DNA from: Torymus aiolomorphi
Taxonomy: Eukaryota > Arthropoda > Insecta > Hymenoptera > Torymidae
DNA: 64,000 nucleotides
Direction: 5' to 3'
Assembly: GCA_036365515.1 (NCBI GenBank)
Contig: CM070877.1
Coordinates: 72,414,022 to 72,478,021, forward strand
Of this stretch, positions 23,015-32,799 are shown piece by piece. A program made the translations under genes and the position numbers. The notes beneath the pieces are model-generated. The model saw only the letters and a program-made list of their open reading frames with translations, was not told the DNA's origin and did not search any database. Positions within the stretch are counted from its first letter, which is position 1; each line of letters opens with the position of its first letter.

Positions 23015-23065
23015 CTACACCAAAAACCTACCATTGGCTACATTTAACTAACTAGAATCTTTTGT

Positions 23066-23446
23066 ATTAAAAACAAGTCAGAAACTGCAAGTTGTTTTAT
23101 ATAATTTGTTAACGAAGTAGAAAATATTTTCAATAAAAAAGTAAAGAAATTACAATGCGATAACGGAAAAGAATATTTAAGCAAAGAAATTTATGACTTT
23201 ATTAAAATTAAAGCAATTCAATTATCACCGGGTCCCCCCTACGTTCATGAATTGAATGGAGTAGCGGAGAGATACAATAGGTCTGCTATGGATATTGGTA
23301 GATGTTTGTTTAGAGAGGCTAGAATACACAGACGGTACTGGCCAAAAATTATGAAAACTGTTACTTATTTAAAAAATAAAACTATTGCCAACACACAGGA
23401 GAATAAAACTCCATATGAAATATTTAAAAAAAAAAACCTAATGTAC
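23066..23446 (+). pseudogene. Copia integrase, second part
   Basis: Integrase resumes after the Penelope-like insertion. The second catalytic aspartate lies in CDNGKEYL and the glutamate in HELNGVAERYNR. The segment runs on through YWPKIMKTVTYLKN to KTPYEIF, where the truncated mariner joins at a TA near 23,444. Several frame breaks are present near 23,110. Confidence 0.88.
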
Positions 23447-24197
23447 TCGTGTAAGCTGGTGCAGTGTCGTGGTTGAAAAGCACTTTTTTTCGCTAGATGG
23501 GGCCGCTTTTCCTTCAGCATGGCATCAAAGCGATCTAATAATGTGGCATAATACTCTCCTGTAATAGTTTCTCCCTTCTGGAGGTAATCGATTAATATTA
23601 TACCACCTGAGTCCCAAAAAATTGTGGCCATGACCTTACAGGCTGATGGAACCCTTTTCGCTTTTTTCGGCGCAGATTCCCCAGGCCCAGTCCACATTTT
23701 CGACTGATTTTTTGTTTCTGGCGTATAATAATGAATCCACGTTTTATCAACAGTTAAATAACGTTGCAAAAATTCCTGTGAATTACGTTGAAACATGCCC
23801 AAACATTGTTCAGACGCAATCACATGAGCCCGCTTGTGATCAGCTGTGAGCAAACGCGACACCCATTTTGCAGACAGCTTCCTCATGCCCAAACATTCAT
23901 GTAAAATATACCACGAGCGCCCTACTAAAATGTTTACAGTCTCACTAATTTCACACACTTTCAATCGACGATCGTTGAGTACAATGTCGTGGATTTTATG
24001 GATCATTTCTTGAGAAGTCACCTCTTTTGGACTTGTGCTAATACGGCCGCAACGAAATTCAGTGAACCACTTATGAACCATGCCATGCGATGGAGCAGAC
24101 TCCTTATAATATTTTGCGAGCTTTCCTTCAGTTTCATTGATTGATTTTCCTCGTAGAAAATAATGTTTAATAAGACGCGAAACTCGCTTTTTTCCAT
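23447..24197 (-). pseudogene. Mariner transposase, broken
   Basis: A cut-and-paste transposase of the Tc1/mariner superfamily. The helix-turn-helix region is seen around LRGKSINETEGKLA and HGMVHKWFTEF. The first catalytic Asp is in VDKTWIHYYTPETK, and the second is in an LFNHDTAPAY stretch reached only after a frameshift in an A run near 23,490. The third Asp (expected after SPDLAPSD) is missing through truncation. A further frameshift follows the initiating ATG at 24,197, and about eight residues are deleted after FRCGRIST. The linker signature WVPHLL reads WVSRLL. It cannot encode an active enzyme. Confidence 0.9.
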
Positions 24198-24376
24198 CGT
24201 TTTATTTTAACAACAAAACACTAAATTCAAATGACTGTAAAAAATTTTGTAACCAACGTACTGACTTGAAACTTTGTACACGCACTGATATTAGATGGTA
24301 TTCTCTTAGATTAGTAACATATTTACGATAACAGCACCATCTTTCGAGAAGTCACGGACTTATTGAACAGCCCACG
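23447..24376 (-). mobile_element. Mariner element, truncated at the transposase 3' end
   Basis: The right boundary is a mariner-like terminal repeat CGTGGGCTGTTCAATAAGTC (minus strand from 24,376) next to TA at 24,377-24,378. The transposase runs leftwards and stops abruptly at about 23,447, so the other terminal repeat and the third catalytic residue are gone. Copia sequence between its integrase C-terminus and PSMFEEAL is missing across the insertion, so a deletion followed or accompanied it. Confidence 0.9.
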
Positions 24377-24378
24377 TA

Positions 24379-24956
24379 TGTATAAATGCGAATATTCCTA
24401 GTATGTTTGAGGAGGCGTTAAACTCTAATGATTGTAAAGAATGGCAAAAAGCAATGAATTCAGAAATACAAAGTTTAGTTAAAAATTATACATGGGAAAT
24501 TGTAGACAGACCCAAAAACTATTATTGATAAAGATATTATTGATGTTAAATGGATTTATAAAAGGAAAAATGATAATACCTATAAAGCTAGATTAGTTGT
24601 TAGAGGCTTTCAACAGAAAGAGTATATTGAAAATGTTTATTCACCAGTAGGAAAAATGCAAACTTTAAAAATTTTATTATCTTACTGTTGTGAATATAGA
24701 TTGTTTATTGATCAAATGAACGTCGAAACGATGTTCTTAAACGGAAATGTAAAATCAGAAGTGTATGTGAATGTACCTAAAGGCTATGAACTAGGCAAAA
24801 ACAAAGTTTAAGATTGCGAAAAGCGTTGTATGGACTCAGGCAAAGCCCCCGAGCATGGTATGAATGCTTTAACGAACATGTAAAGAAATTGCATTTTGAG
24901 AGAAGCAATTACGATTATTGTTTGTATGTAAATAATCAAGGCAAAGATTTAATATA
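24379..24956 (+). pseudogene. Copia reverse transcriptase, N-terminal part
   Basis: From PSMFEEALN the frame shows WQKAMNSEI, VKWIYKRK, ARLVVRGFQQK and a motif A region DQMNVETMFLNG, in which the usual DVxxAF is changed to NVETMF, then KALYGLRQSPRAWY. Frameshifts occur near 24,515 and 24,808. The frame is cut at 24,957 by the DD41D-type element and resumes in frame at 28,198. Confidence 0.88.
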
Positions 24957-24958
24957 TA

Positions 24959-25740
24959 CCGGGTGTCCCATTTTAAAACCACCAGGCAAATATCTCGAAA
25001 ACTAAGGGAGATGGAAAAAAACTTTTAATACAAAAGTTGTAGGGTTCAGAGGGGCCCAACTGATCGTGACCTTGGTTATGACCTTGAGGTCAATGATCAA
25101 GTTCATTTGAAGGTCAAATAGATTTTTTCAAATGGGAACCCCCACTTTTGACCTCGTAAATGGAAAGAGCGGAAAATTTTACGTTCAGATATGTCCTTGA
25201 GTCAAGGTCATGGTCATGGTCATGGTCATGTTTAAAATCAAAATCAATAAACGCATCAAAACATTCCCATAATTAGGTATACGAGACAAATTGTTAAATA
25301 CAAAAGTTGTAGGGTTCAGAGGGGCCCAACTGATCGTAACCTCGGTTATGACCTTGAGGTCAATGATCAAGGTCATTTGAAGGTCAAATCGATTTTTTCA
25401 AATGGGAACCCCCACTTTTGACCTCGTAAATGGAAAGAGCGGAAAATTTTACATTTAGATATGTCCTTGAGTCAAGGCCATGGTCATGGTCATGGTCATG
25501 TTCAAAATCAAAATCAATCAACGCATCCAAACATTCCCATAATTACGCATACGAGTGTTAAATGCAGAAGTTGTAGTGTTTGGAGGGGCCCAACTGATCG
25601 TGACCTTGACCATGAACTTGAGGTCAAGGATGATGTCGTTTGAAGGTTAAATCAATTTTGTTTAACGGCAACCCTCACTTTTGACCTCGTAAATAGAAAA
25701 ACCGAAAAATTCTGATATGACCTTGGGTCAAGGTCATGGT
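24959..25740. repeat. Left arm: three ~267-bp tandem units with AGGTCA motifs
   Basis: The word GTTGTAGGGTTCAGAGGGGC or a close variant recurs at about 25,037, 25,305 and 25,569. Between recurrences are many TGACCT/AGGTCA half-sites and a hexanucleotide run of GGTCAT near 25,206-25,230 and 25,477-25,500. The inverted counterpart is 27,440-28,195. Confidence 0.9.
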
Positions 25741-25762
25741 CAAAGTTATGGTCAGTTTCCGT

Positions 25763-26011
25763 GCAGTTAAGAGCAAAGTCGGAGATGACCCGGTCACCTA
25801 AGGCAAGGTCGGAGATTACCCGGCCAGTTAAGGCAAGGTCGGAGATGACCCGGCCAATTAAGGCAAGGTCGGAGATGACCCGGCCAGTTAAGGCAACGTC
25901 GGAGATGACCCGGCCAGTTAAAGCAAGGTCGAAGATGATCCGGTCAGTTAAGGCAAGGTCGGAGATGACCCGGCCAGTTAAGGCAAGGTCGGCGAGGATC
26001 AGGCCAGCTAA
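25763..26011. repeat. 30-bp minisatellite, 8 units
   Basis: The unit is GGTCGGAGATGACCCGGCCA followed by GTTAAGGCAA, with few substitutions between copies. Because 30 is a multiple of three, frames stay open on both strands (ten-residue repeats such as ARSEMTRPVK), which mimics genes. I do not call either frame. Confidence 0.95.
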
Positions 26012-26077
26012 AAATTCATTGGAAAATTCCACGTTCATGTGTATTTAGTCATAGGATCCAAGTGTTTCGGTCACCAT

Positions 26078-27149
26078 TTACTGAAGAAGATGCTCAAAAG
26101 TTGCACCATTTACTTGTTGACAACATTCTATTCTCCTTTTAAAGTTTCTAACAGTATTTAATAATACTTGACGTGGAATACTTAAGCAGATTTGTGTAAT
26201 CCTTTGAACCATGTCATCTCTTGTAGTTGGCCTGTTCCGGTAGACTGTATTTTTTAGGAAGCCCCATAAATAAAAATCTGGAGATGTCAGATCTGGAGAT
26301 CTTGGTGGCCATGCTACGGGACCTCCTCTACCAATCCATCGACCGTTAAACCTTTCATTAAGAAAATCTCTGACAATTCTGGCATAATGTGGAGGAGCAC
26401 TATCTTGTAGCCACATTCTGCCCCTTGTATGGAGATCAACGTTTTCTAGAAAGAGTGGCAGCTCGTCTCTGAGCAACTGTAAATAAGTATGTTGAGTTAC
26501 GTGACTTTCAAAAAAATAAGGTCCAATCAGACATCCGTTAATAATACCACACCATACCGTTACATTCCAGCGATGCTGATGATCAACTTCTCGCATCCAA
26601 TGAGGATTAACAGGAGACCAGTAGTGGCAATTATGGCGATTCAACATACCAGTACTCTGAAATGTAGCCTCGTCGCTAAAAAGAACATTGTTAAAGAAAT
26701 TTTCATCATCAGTAATTTGTTGTCTTGCCCATTGGCAAAATGTTATGCTCCGTCGATAATCTTCTACAGTTAAAGCTTGATTTAGAGTAATGTGGTAAGG
26801 ATGGTAACGCGCATATCGTAAATATCTACTGGCCGTAGATCTTGGAATACTCATTGTTAACTCGATTTCGCGTAAACTGACATGAACATTTAAATGTACC
26901 ATGGCTAGAACAGCAAGAAAGCGAGGATTTAGGATTATTTTCATAATCGTGTTCATTCAGTGTCCTCCTTCTTCGAACGAAGTTTCCTTGTCGACCGCGC
27001 AGTTCAATGTCACGTATTACCGTATGATCAGGATGTTGTCGTTGAGGGAACCGAGCACGATACAATCTGCTTGCCTCTCGATAGTTTCGTCGACATTCTC
27101 CTAAAATAAGAAGAATGTCAACTATTTCATTAGCAGAATAGTCAGGCAT
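26078..27149 (-). CDS. DUF4817/DDE transposase (one frameshift)
   Basis: This protein would catalyse excision and integration of the surrounding element by binding its long arms. The N-terminal DUF4817-type helix-turn-helix is clear from 27,149: YSANEIVDILLILGECRRNY, then ASRLYRARFPQR and IRDIELRG. A second HTH region (IPRSTASRYLRYARYHPYH) follows. The DDE core shows FSDEATF (first Asp), WLQDSAPPHYA (second Asp) and SPDLTSPDFYLWG (third acidic residue). I count 41 residues between the second and third Asp, a DD41D arrangement. A frameshift near 26,940 joins the two halves, so this copy is probably inactive, though otherwise free of stops to 26,078. Confidence 0.93.
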
Positions 27150-27439
27150 TCTTTTTTAGTTGTAAATGCAATTATTTATCAAAACACGCCACAAAAGAAA
27201 TAATATGTTATTATACTATACAATATTTTAAAACGAAAAAGTTTAATTTTCTGTGCCAATATAAGTGTGCTCAATTTGAAAACAATTTGGTGTAAACAGT
27301 AATAATTGTTGGCTATTACCGATCAATGCTGAATACTACCGGTCACTATTGGATACAGGTGGTCAACACTTATTAACTTTTCTTATTATTTGATATAAGT
27401 GGTTAACCCTGGTAAATATTGATAATAGTAAAAATAGTA

Positions 27440-28195
27440 AAATTTTCCGCTCTTTCCATTTACGAGGTCAAAAATAGGGGTTCCCATTTGAAAAAATCGA
27501 TTTGACCTTCAAATGACCTTGATCATTGACCTCAAGGTCATAACCAAGGTCACGATCAGTTGGGCCGCTCCAAACCCTACAACTTCTGTATTTAACACTC
27601 GTATGCGTAATTATGGGAATGTTTGGATGCGTTGATTGATTTTGATTTTGAACATGACCATGACCATGACCGTCGGCCTTAACTGAAGGACATATCTGAA
27701 CGTAAAATTTTCCGCTCTTTCCATTTACGAGGTCAAAAATGGGGGTTCCCATTTGAAAAAATCGATTTGACTTTCAAATGACCTTGATCATTGACCACAA
27801 GGTTATAACCAAGGTTACGATCAGTTGGGCCCCTCTGAACCCTACAACTTTTGTATTTAACAATTTGTCTCGTATGCCTAATTATGGGAATGTTTTGATG
27901 CGTTGATTGATTTTGATTTTAAACATGGCCATGGCCATGACCATGACCTTGACTCAAGGATATATCGGAACGTAAAATTTTCCGCTCTTTCCATTTACGA
28001 GGTCAAAAGTGGGGGTTCCTATTTGAAAAAATCGATTTGACCTTCAAATGACCTTGATCATTGATCTCAAGGTCATAACCAAGGTCACGATCAGTTGGGC
28101 CCCTCTGAACCCTACAACTTTTGTATTAAAAGTTTTTTTCCATCTCCCTTAGTTTTCGAGATATTTGCCTGGTGGTTTTAAAATGGGACACCCGG
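27440..28195. repeat. Right arm: inverted partner of 24,959-25,740
   Basis: It mirrors the left arm with three ~267-bp units. GGGCCCCTCTGAACCCTACA or variants lie at about 28,096, 27,827 and 27,563. The same AGGTCA-type half-sites and GGTCAT runs are present. Confidence 0.9.
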
Positions 28196-28197
28196 TA

Positions 28198-29153
28198 TAT
28201 TAGTTTCTGTAGATGATTTATTAATTTGTTGCAAAGATAAAAATAAGATTAATAAAATTAAAGAAAGTTTAATGCAATGATTTGTTATGAAAGATCTTGG
28301 AAAAATTGGTCAATATATTGGAATAGATATTGTTTATAGTAATGATAGATGCAAGATGACTTTAAGTCAAACAAAGTGTATTGAATCTTTTGCACTAAAA
28401 TATAGTGTAGAAAATGCAAAACTGTATGATACACCAATGGAAAGGAATTTAAAGTTAGAACAAGCAAGCGAATTAGGTGGGCGAATTAAGTATCGAAATT
28501 TAATAGGAGAATTGTTGTATATTGGCACAGGCACGAGGCCAGACATTTCATACAGCGTAAATTATCTAAGCAGATACCAAAGTTGTTACGACGAAACACA
28601 TTTCAAGTATGCAATAAGAATATTGAAGTATTTAGTCAAAACGAAAGATTTAAAATTAACTTATTAGAGTAATTTAAAGAGTGATATATTAGATTGTATG
28701 GTAGACTCAGATTACGCAGGAGATAATATTGATAGAAAATCAACAACAGGTTTTGTAATACGACTATATGGAAATTTGATTTATTGGAAAACATACAAAC
28801 AAAATACTGTAACTAAATGTTCTACTTTTACGGAATATACTGCCATGTCAGAAGCGGTAACTGAAGTATTGTTCATTAGAAACTTGTTGAGGGAATCATT
28901 TGATGCACAATTCCAGAGTGCTGTAAAAATGTATGAAGATAATTCCGGTGCTATTGCGATTGCTAAATTCGGAAATTTCACTAAGAATTCGAAGCACATT
29001 GAAGTGCAGTACCATTACATAAATGAGAACTACGAAAATGAAATTATTGATATTGTAAAAATTGATAGTGAAAACAATTTAGCTGATATGTTAACTAAGA
29101 GTTTAGCCAAAGCCAAGTTCATCAAAATCAGAAAAGCGCTGAATTTAACTTAA
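28198..29153 (+). pseudogene. Copia reverse transcriptase C-terminus and RNase H
   Basis: RT resumes with LVSVDDLLICC, in which the catalytic YVDD appears as SVDD. It continues through GKIGQYIGIDI, YRNLIGELLYI and TRPDISYSVNYLSRY. A TAG near 28,666 separates it from RNase H, whose acidic residues are seen in DSDYAGD, SEAVTEVLF and YEDNSGAIAIA, with ending KHIEVQYHYI and NLADMLTKSL. RNase H removes the RNA strand during reverse transcription. The TAA at about 29,151 is close to the element's 3' end. Confidence 0.93.
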
Positions 29154-29202
29154 GATTAATTTAAAGTTGTAAGCTTAAATATATTGTAAAGGTCTAGATT
29201 AT

Positions 29203-29364
29203 AAAGGACCCCGCACACAATGTATGGGAAAAAATCATTCGGTCAAATTGAACGAAATTGAAAAAAGATAGATTTCTTCAGGACCTCAAGATCTATTTTT
29301 TTTCCAAAGTTTCGTTCAATTTGACCGGATGATTTTTTCCCATACATTGTGTGCGGGGTCCTTT
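29203..29364. mobile_element. Small hairpin MITE, 162 bp
   Basis: Terminal repeats of about 54 bp (AAAGGACCCCGCACACAATG and onward) are nearly perfect, with a ~50-bp loop. The MITE sits between the copia stop codon and the 3' LTR. The polypurine tract AAGGAGGCG follows it directly. The target duplication is unclear. Confidence 0.85.
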
Positions 29365-29373
29365 AAGGAGGCG

Positions 29374-29625
29374 TGTTGAATTATGGTAAATATTATATCT
29401 AGATCTAATGTATGATACTAGTGGCGCTACCTATTCGTGCTTTGGAGGCGCGGCCTACTCGAGGCGATCGAGCGCCGTGCGCACTTCCCTCTCTCACTTG
29501 TCGACCGTCACGTAGTGCAGACGTATAGCACATGTATCCAACGCAGATTTAATTATACTTTTTTATTCATTAACTCCGTCTAACATTCACTTATTTATCC
29601 TGCACAATACCTCAATATTACAACA
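29374..29625 (+). repeat. Copia 3' LTR (252 bp)
   Basis: It begins TGTTGAATTATGG and ends ATTACAACA, with the target duplication TGTTT next. It differs from the 5' LTR by about 13 substitutions and a 4-bp gap. A purine-rich tract (AAGGAGG) lies just upstream, as expected for plus-strand priming. Confidence 0.93.
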
Positions 29626-29630
29626 TGTTT

Positions 29631-30277
29631 AATTGTCGTTTTTTAATAACTAATGGGGTGTGAGTGAAATAAAAGAAAGTAATCAAAATTTTTTAAGGAT
29701 TAAGGACATAGTTTATTTAAGAGTTACATTTAAGAGTTATATCTACATCTACTACTTGCATCTACATCTACAAAAAGAAGTTATGGACATACATATACTT
29801 GACTACATGTCAACTGATTCCACTAAATTCTTGTATATACCCTTGTGTTTATACACAAATTAATTTACTGTATAGAAGAAGTAAGATTATTAGTAATTGT
29901 CAGAAAAAAAAATATTTTTTTTTATTCGAAGGTTCAAAGGGATAAGTAAGACATATTTAAAATAGTTAGAAACTCAGATAGTTATCAGTAATTTGTAAAT
30001 TAGCTATGATAAGTTAAACTTCACTTAATTTGTTTTAACAGCCTTTACGTTAACAGGGTTATATTAAGATAAAGAGATATTTTGAAAATAAGAATAAGAT
30101 TCTGAAGACAACAAAAATTAGTTTTGAGAAATAGAAAATGTTTTCATAGAGATTAGAAATACACTTATACTCGCGAAAGTTTTTTTAGATTAACTTTGTG
30201 AAAAATTGATGAAATTGAAAACTCACAATTACTTTGCGAAAAAAGAGTTTCTTTTCATCAAAGACGTAAAGTAAAAT
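29631..30277. other. AT-rich flank, no supported gene
   Basis: No gene is supported. A CATCTACATCTAC-type short repeat lies near 29,740-29,775. Confidence 0.5.
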
Positions 30278-30519
30278 CTATCAGACGAAGAATTCATAGC
30301 TTGTTTTGATTTTGCAGAAAATTACGAATTTGTAATTCAAAATTCAGCTCAATCATTTTACTGAAATAATAACCAAGCAACTGTATTCACATTTGTAATC
30401 TACTTGAAAAAAATGATAAACTTGAACATAGGAGCTTAGCTATTATATCTAATAATCTCAATCACGATACTGTTGCAGTTTACCAATATCAAAAAATAAT
30501 TATAAATTATTTGAAAAGG
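30278..30519 (+). pseudogene. HGKG-type transposon protein, N-proximal fragment
   Basis: The frame reads a FAENYEFVIQNSAQ segment, an in-frame TGA where family members have Trp, then ISNNLNHDTVAVYQYQK. The latter matches ISNNLNHDTIAVYEYQK in the minus-strand copy at 49,148-49,720. A one-base shift is needed midway. It ends where LINE sequence begins, so this copy was truncated by, or joined to, the LINE fragment. Confidence 0.75.
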
Positions 30520-30816
30520 GAATTTGACTTTATTGATAAAATCACTTCATTCATGCACGACTACAGCACAAAAATAATAGTGAGTCACTTCAATGCAGAT
30601 CAGCTCTGTTCTTTCGCTGATGCAACTTTTGTTCGCCGGTTCATTGATGATAATGGGCTACACAACATTCCTTGTGGCACTACATATCATACGGATACCT
30701 CCGATACCTGGCTCGACCTCTGCCTTGTGGATAAACAGGACAGTGTCGTCCATTTCTGGAAATCTGAGTCACCTTTCATTGATAGTCACGACTTGCTCAC
30801 GAAGTGTGGTGGCTAG
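30520..30816 (+). pseudogene. LINE endonuclease (EEP) fragment
   Basis: About 99 codons match the middle of an apurinic-type endonuclease of a CR1/Jockey-group LINE: FNADQLCS, FVRRFIDDNGLHN, TYHTDTSDTWLDLCLVD and SPFIDSHDLL. The HTDTSDTWLD segment is a typical endonuclease motif of these elements. Neither the start of the endonuclease nor any RT follows; the sequence changes to a GC-rich unrelated stretch at about 30,817. The LINE RT at 55.6-57.5 kb may be the same family, but no shared segment is available to test this. Confidence 0.82.
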
Positions 30817-31140
30817 TTATGTCCACTTCCGAGCGTAGAAATACTCACTCACGCGTGGTGGTGAATCACACCACGCTAGGCAGTTGCGACCGCCACGCAC
30901 GGAAGGGGCAGTGAGCGACCATGGGTGGTATGTTTTCACTTGCACGCGCGGACGACGCAGAGGCCACGGTAGGCACAGAAGTTGATTCTTATTAACTATA
31001 TACTGTGATGATGATAAAATATAGTATAAGGAAGAAATAATACACAAATATTTTATTTTTTAAATAAATTCAATAAATAATTTTAATGCTTTGTTCAACC
31101 ACTCTATTTACAAAAAAAGTACAAAATAATATCAATTAAA
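30817..31140. other. GC-rich then AT-rich stretch, no gene
   Basis: 30,830-30,975 is GC-rich with several CACGCG and CCACG words, then AT-rich sequence follows. I see no gene or RNA. Confidence 0.5.
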
Positions 31141-31146
31141 TTATAA

Positions 31147-32760
31147 TTATAACGTGTGCCTTGTAATTACATAGTTATCGTTCTTTCCTCTTATAAAAAG
31201 ACATGGATTTATACGAGGAACACGGTCAATATGAATTAACACATTACTTTTATCAGATTCGGTGACAGTAAACGCATGATAATGCTGATCAAAGTGTTTA
31301 GTTTCTAAATATGACGCATAAATATACATATTACCCTTGATTTCATAAATCTCTTCAACCCGTCCGAAGTCTGGATCTTTTATGCCATCTACGTCAATTA
31401 GAAATACAGTGTCTTTTGAATATTTATTTCCTATTATTTCTAAATAGGTACATTTTCGAGCATTAATGTTACCTGAAATATTAGGAACAAGTCTTAGAAT
31501 TTCCATATCTGGAATTTTTTCCATTGGCACTAAAGTATAATCCAACTTTATACCATCACATAATTCTTTCAGATAACATAACTGCAACTGGTTTCTAATT
31601 GCAACTGCAGTGTCTTTCATTTGTTTATTTTTTCATTCATATGGCATGCCCCAGTAATGAATCAAAGGTCCATTTTGTTGTAAAAGTCCAGGGTAATGCG
31701 TCATAAAGTACATTTTAGGCTTCAAGTGACCGAAGAAAGAAATTACAGGCTATTGTGTTGTGCAATAAGGTCTTCTAAATCAACGCATTCGCCTTCAACG
31801 ATTCTCGGCGATGTGACGATTCCAATGATTTTTCTCAAAACAAGATATAAGTACAATATTCATTGTTTAAAGGCACTAGAGCTCCTATAATTACACTTAG
31901 ATATCTCGATAAACACATCATCTCTGCAGATGACTGTTTCAAACGAATTTTCGTTTTCTTTCCTTTATTTTTAGAATCCTTGCAGCGTTCAAGAGTAATA
32001 CGGCGAGGTTTATCTCTAGATTCTATCTCTCCATAATCGAAAGTTTGTATGCGATAATTTAACATATCTAAAGTAAATAGTTTTTCTGTGTATATCAAAG
32101 CGTATAAAACTTTTCCAATAGTATAATTGGCGACGCCCTCGAAAATATCATGCATAATATCTATCGATTTATCTTCTATTATATTAAAATTTTCTATATC
32201 ATTAAAGATGCATTTCTCAATAACTCTGGTTAATGAGGCGTCATTGGTTATTAATTCTGCTTGATACGAGTCTTTACTTCTCAGTAATGATTTAACTTCT
32301 ATTGTGAACTCTTTACACTCGACGGATGATGCAGAACAACTGCGACAATAATAATTGGCAGTAAAACTTTGGGAAAATCCACAGATACAATTAAGTCCAA
32401 GATTATAACCCAATACAAGAACGCATTGAAAATATAAAGTGGTTTCTATATTGTTAATATTGATTTTTAATCCGTGCGTTCGTAAATAATTCAATTCACA
32501 TATTAATTCTTTAAAAGCAGCCTCGTCTCCGAACTCTTCTCGATGCTTTGAATAGAAAATTGTCGATAGAAAAATACTAGACATTTTAGCGACTATATGA
32601 GGAGGGAGGCATGGAATGGACGTATATACGCTACCCAATTTAGCTTCTCTAGCAGCAGATCCTAGGGCACATCCAGTTTCAAAATCATCGAAAAATAAAA
32701 ATAAAGGATAAGCTGATTCGTTCAGAAAAATCTTTATATTTATGTTTCCATAATTTACCT
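31147..32760 (-). pseudogene. Transposon-type protein with DIMHDIFEG motif, broken
   Basis: Coding runs leftwards from about 32,760 (YPLFLFFDDFETGCALGS) through CICGFSQSFTANYYCRSC (paired cysteines), DIMHDIFEGVANYTIGKV, SSAEMMCLSRYLSVIIGALV, then, after stops near 31,840-31,650, HLKPKMYFMTHYPG and GPLIHYWGMPYE, ending near 31,147. This order is a multi-copy protein family I recognise from many arthropod predictions. Its repetitive nature suggests a DNA-transposon gene, but I cannot name the superfamily. At least two stops and one frameshift make this copy dead. Confidence 0.78.
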
Positions 32761-32799
32761 TGAATGAAGTTAGAAATTATATTTTTTCTCAAATAACTG

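Larger units (their letters stand above)
20895..23050 (+). mobile_element. Penelope-like element with 330-bp inverted ends
   Basis: A 15-bp target duplication (ACTAGAATCTTTTGT at 20,880-20,894 and 23,051-23,065) bounds the insertion. The left 20,895-21,224 and right 22,684-23,014 are near-perfect inverted repeats. Between them lies a reverse transcriptase with a C-terminal GIY-YIG endonuclease, the Penelope-like signature. The RT N-terminus is missing, so the copy is 5'-truncated. A further ~36 bp outside the right repeat precedes the duplication. Confidence 0.92.
24959..28195. mobile_element. DD41D-type DDE transposon with long repetitive arms (3,237 bp)
   Basis: Terminal repeats start CCGGGTGTCCCATTTTAAAA and are flanked by TA at 24,957-24,958 and 28,196-28,197. 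Removing the element plus one TA restores the copia RT frame, which proves the boundaries. Each arm (24,959 to about 25,740; about 27,440 to 28,195) consists of about three tandem ~267-bp units. A 30-bp minisatellite and one minus-strand transposase gene lie between the arms. TA duplication and a DDE transposase place it near Tc1/mariner/IS630. A solo terminus of the same family is at 9,438. Confidence 0.93.
19369..29625 (+). mobile_element. Ty1/copia LTR retrotransposon with four nested insertions
   Basis: The element has two LTRs, a 5-bp TGTTT target duplication and, in order, gag scraps, protease, integrase, reverse transcriptase and RNase H. That order (integrase before RT) defines Ty1/copia. 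Later insertions are a Penelope-like element (20,895-23,050), a truncated mariner (about 23,447-24,376), a DD41D-type element (24,959-28,195) and a MITE (29,203-29,364). Most of gag and the segment between integrase and RT are missing. In-frame stops and frameshifts show it is dead. LTR divergence of about 13 substitutions and one 4-bp gap over ~252 bp implies a moderately old insertion. Confidence 0.95.

Noticed and set aside
25652..26048. Opposite-strand 95- and 128-residue repeat proteins
   Set aside because: Both follow from a 30-bp minisatellite; no start context or homology.
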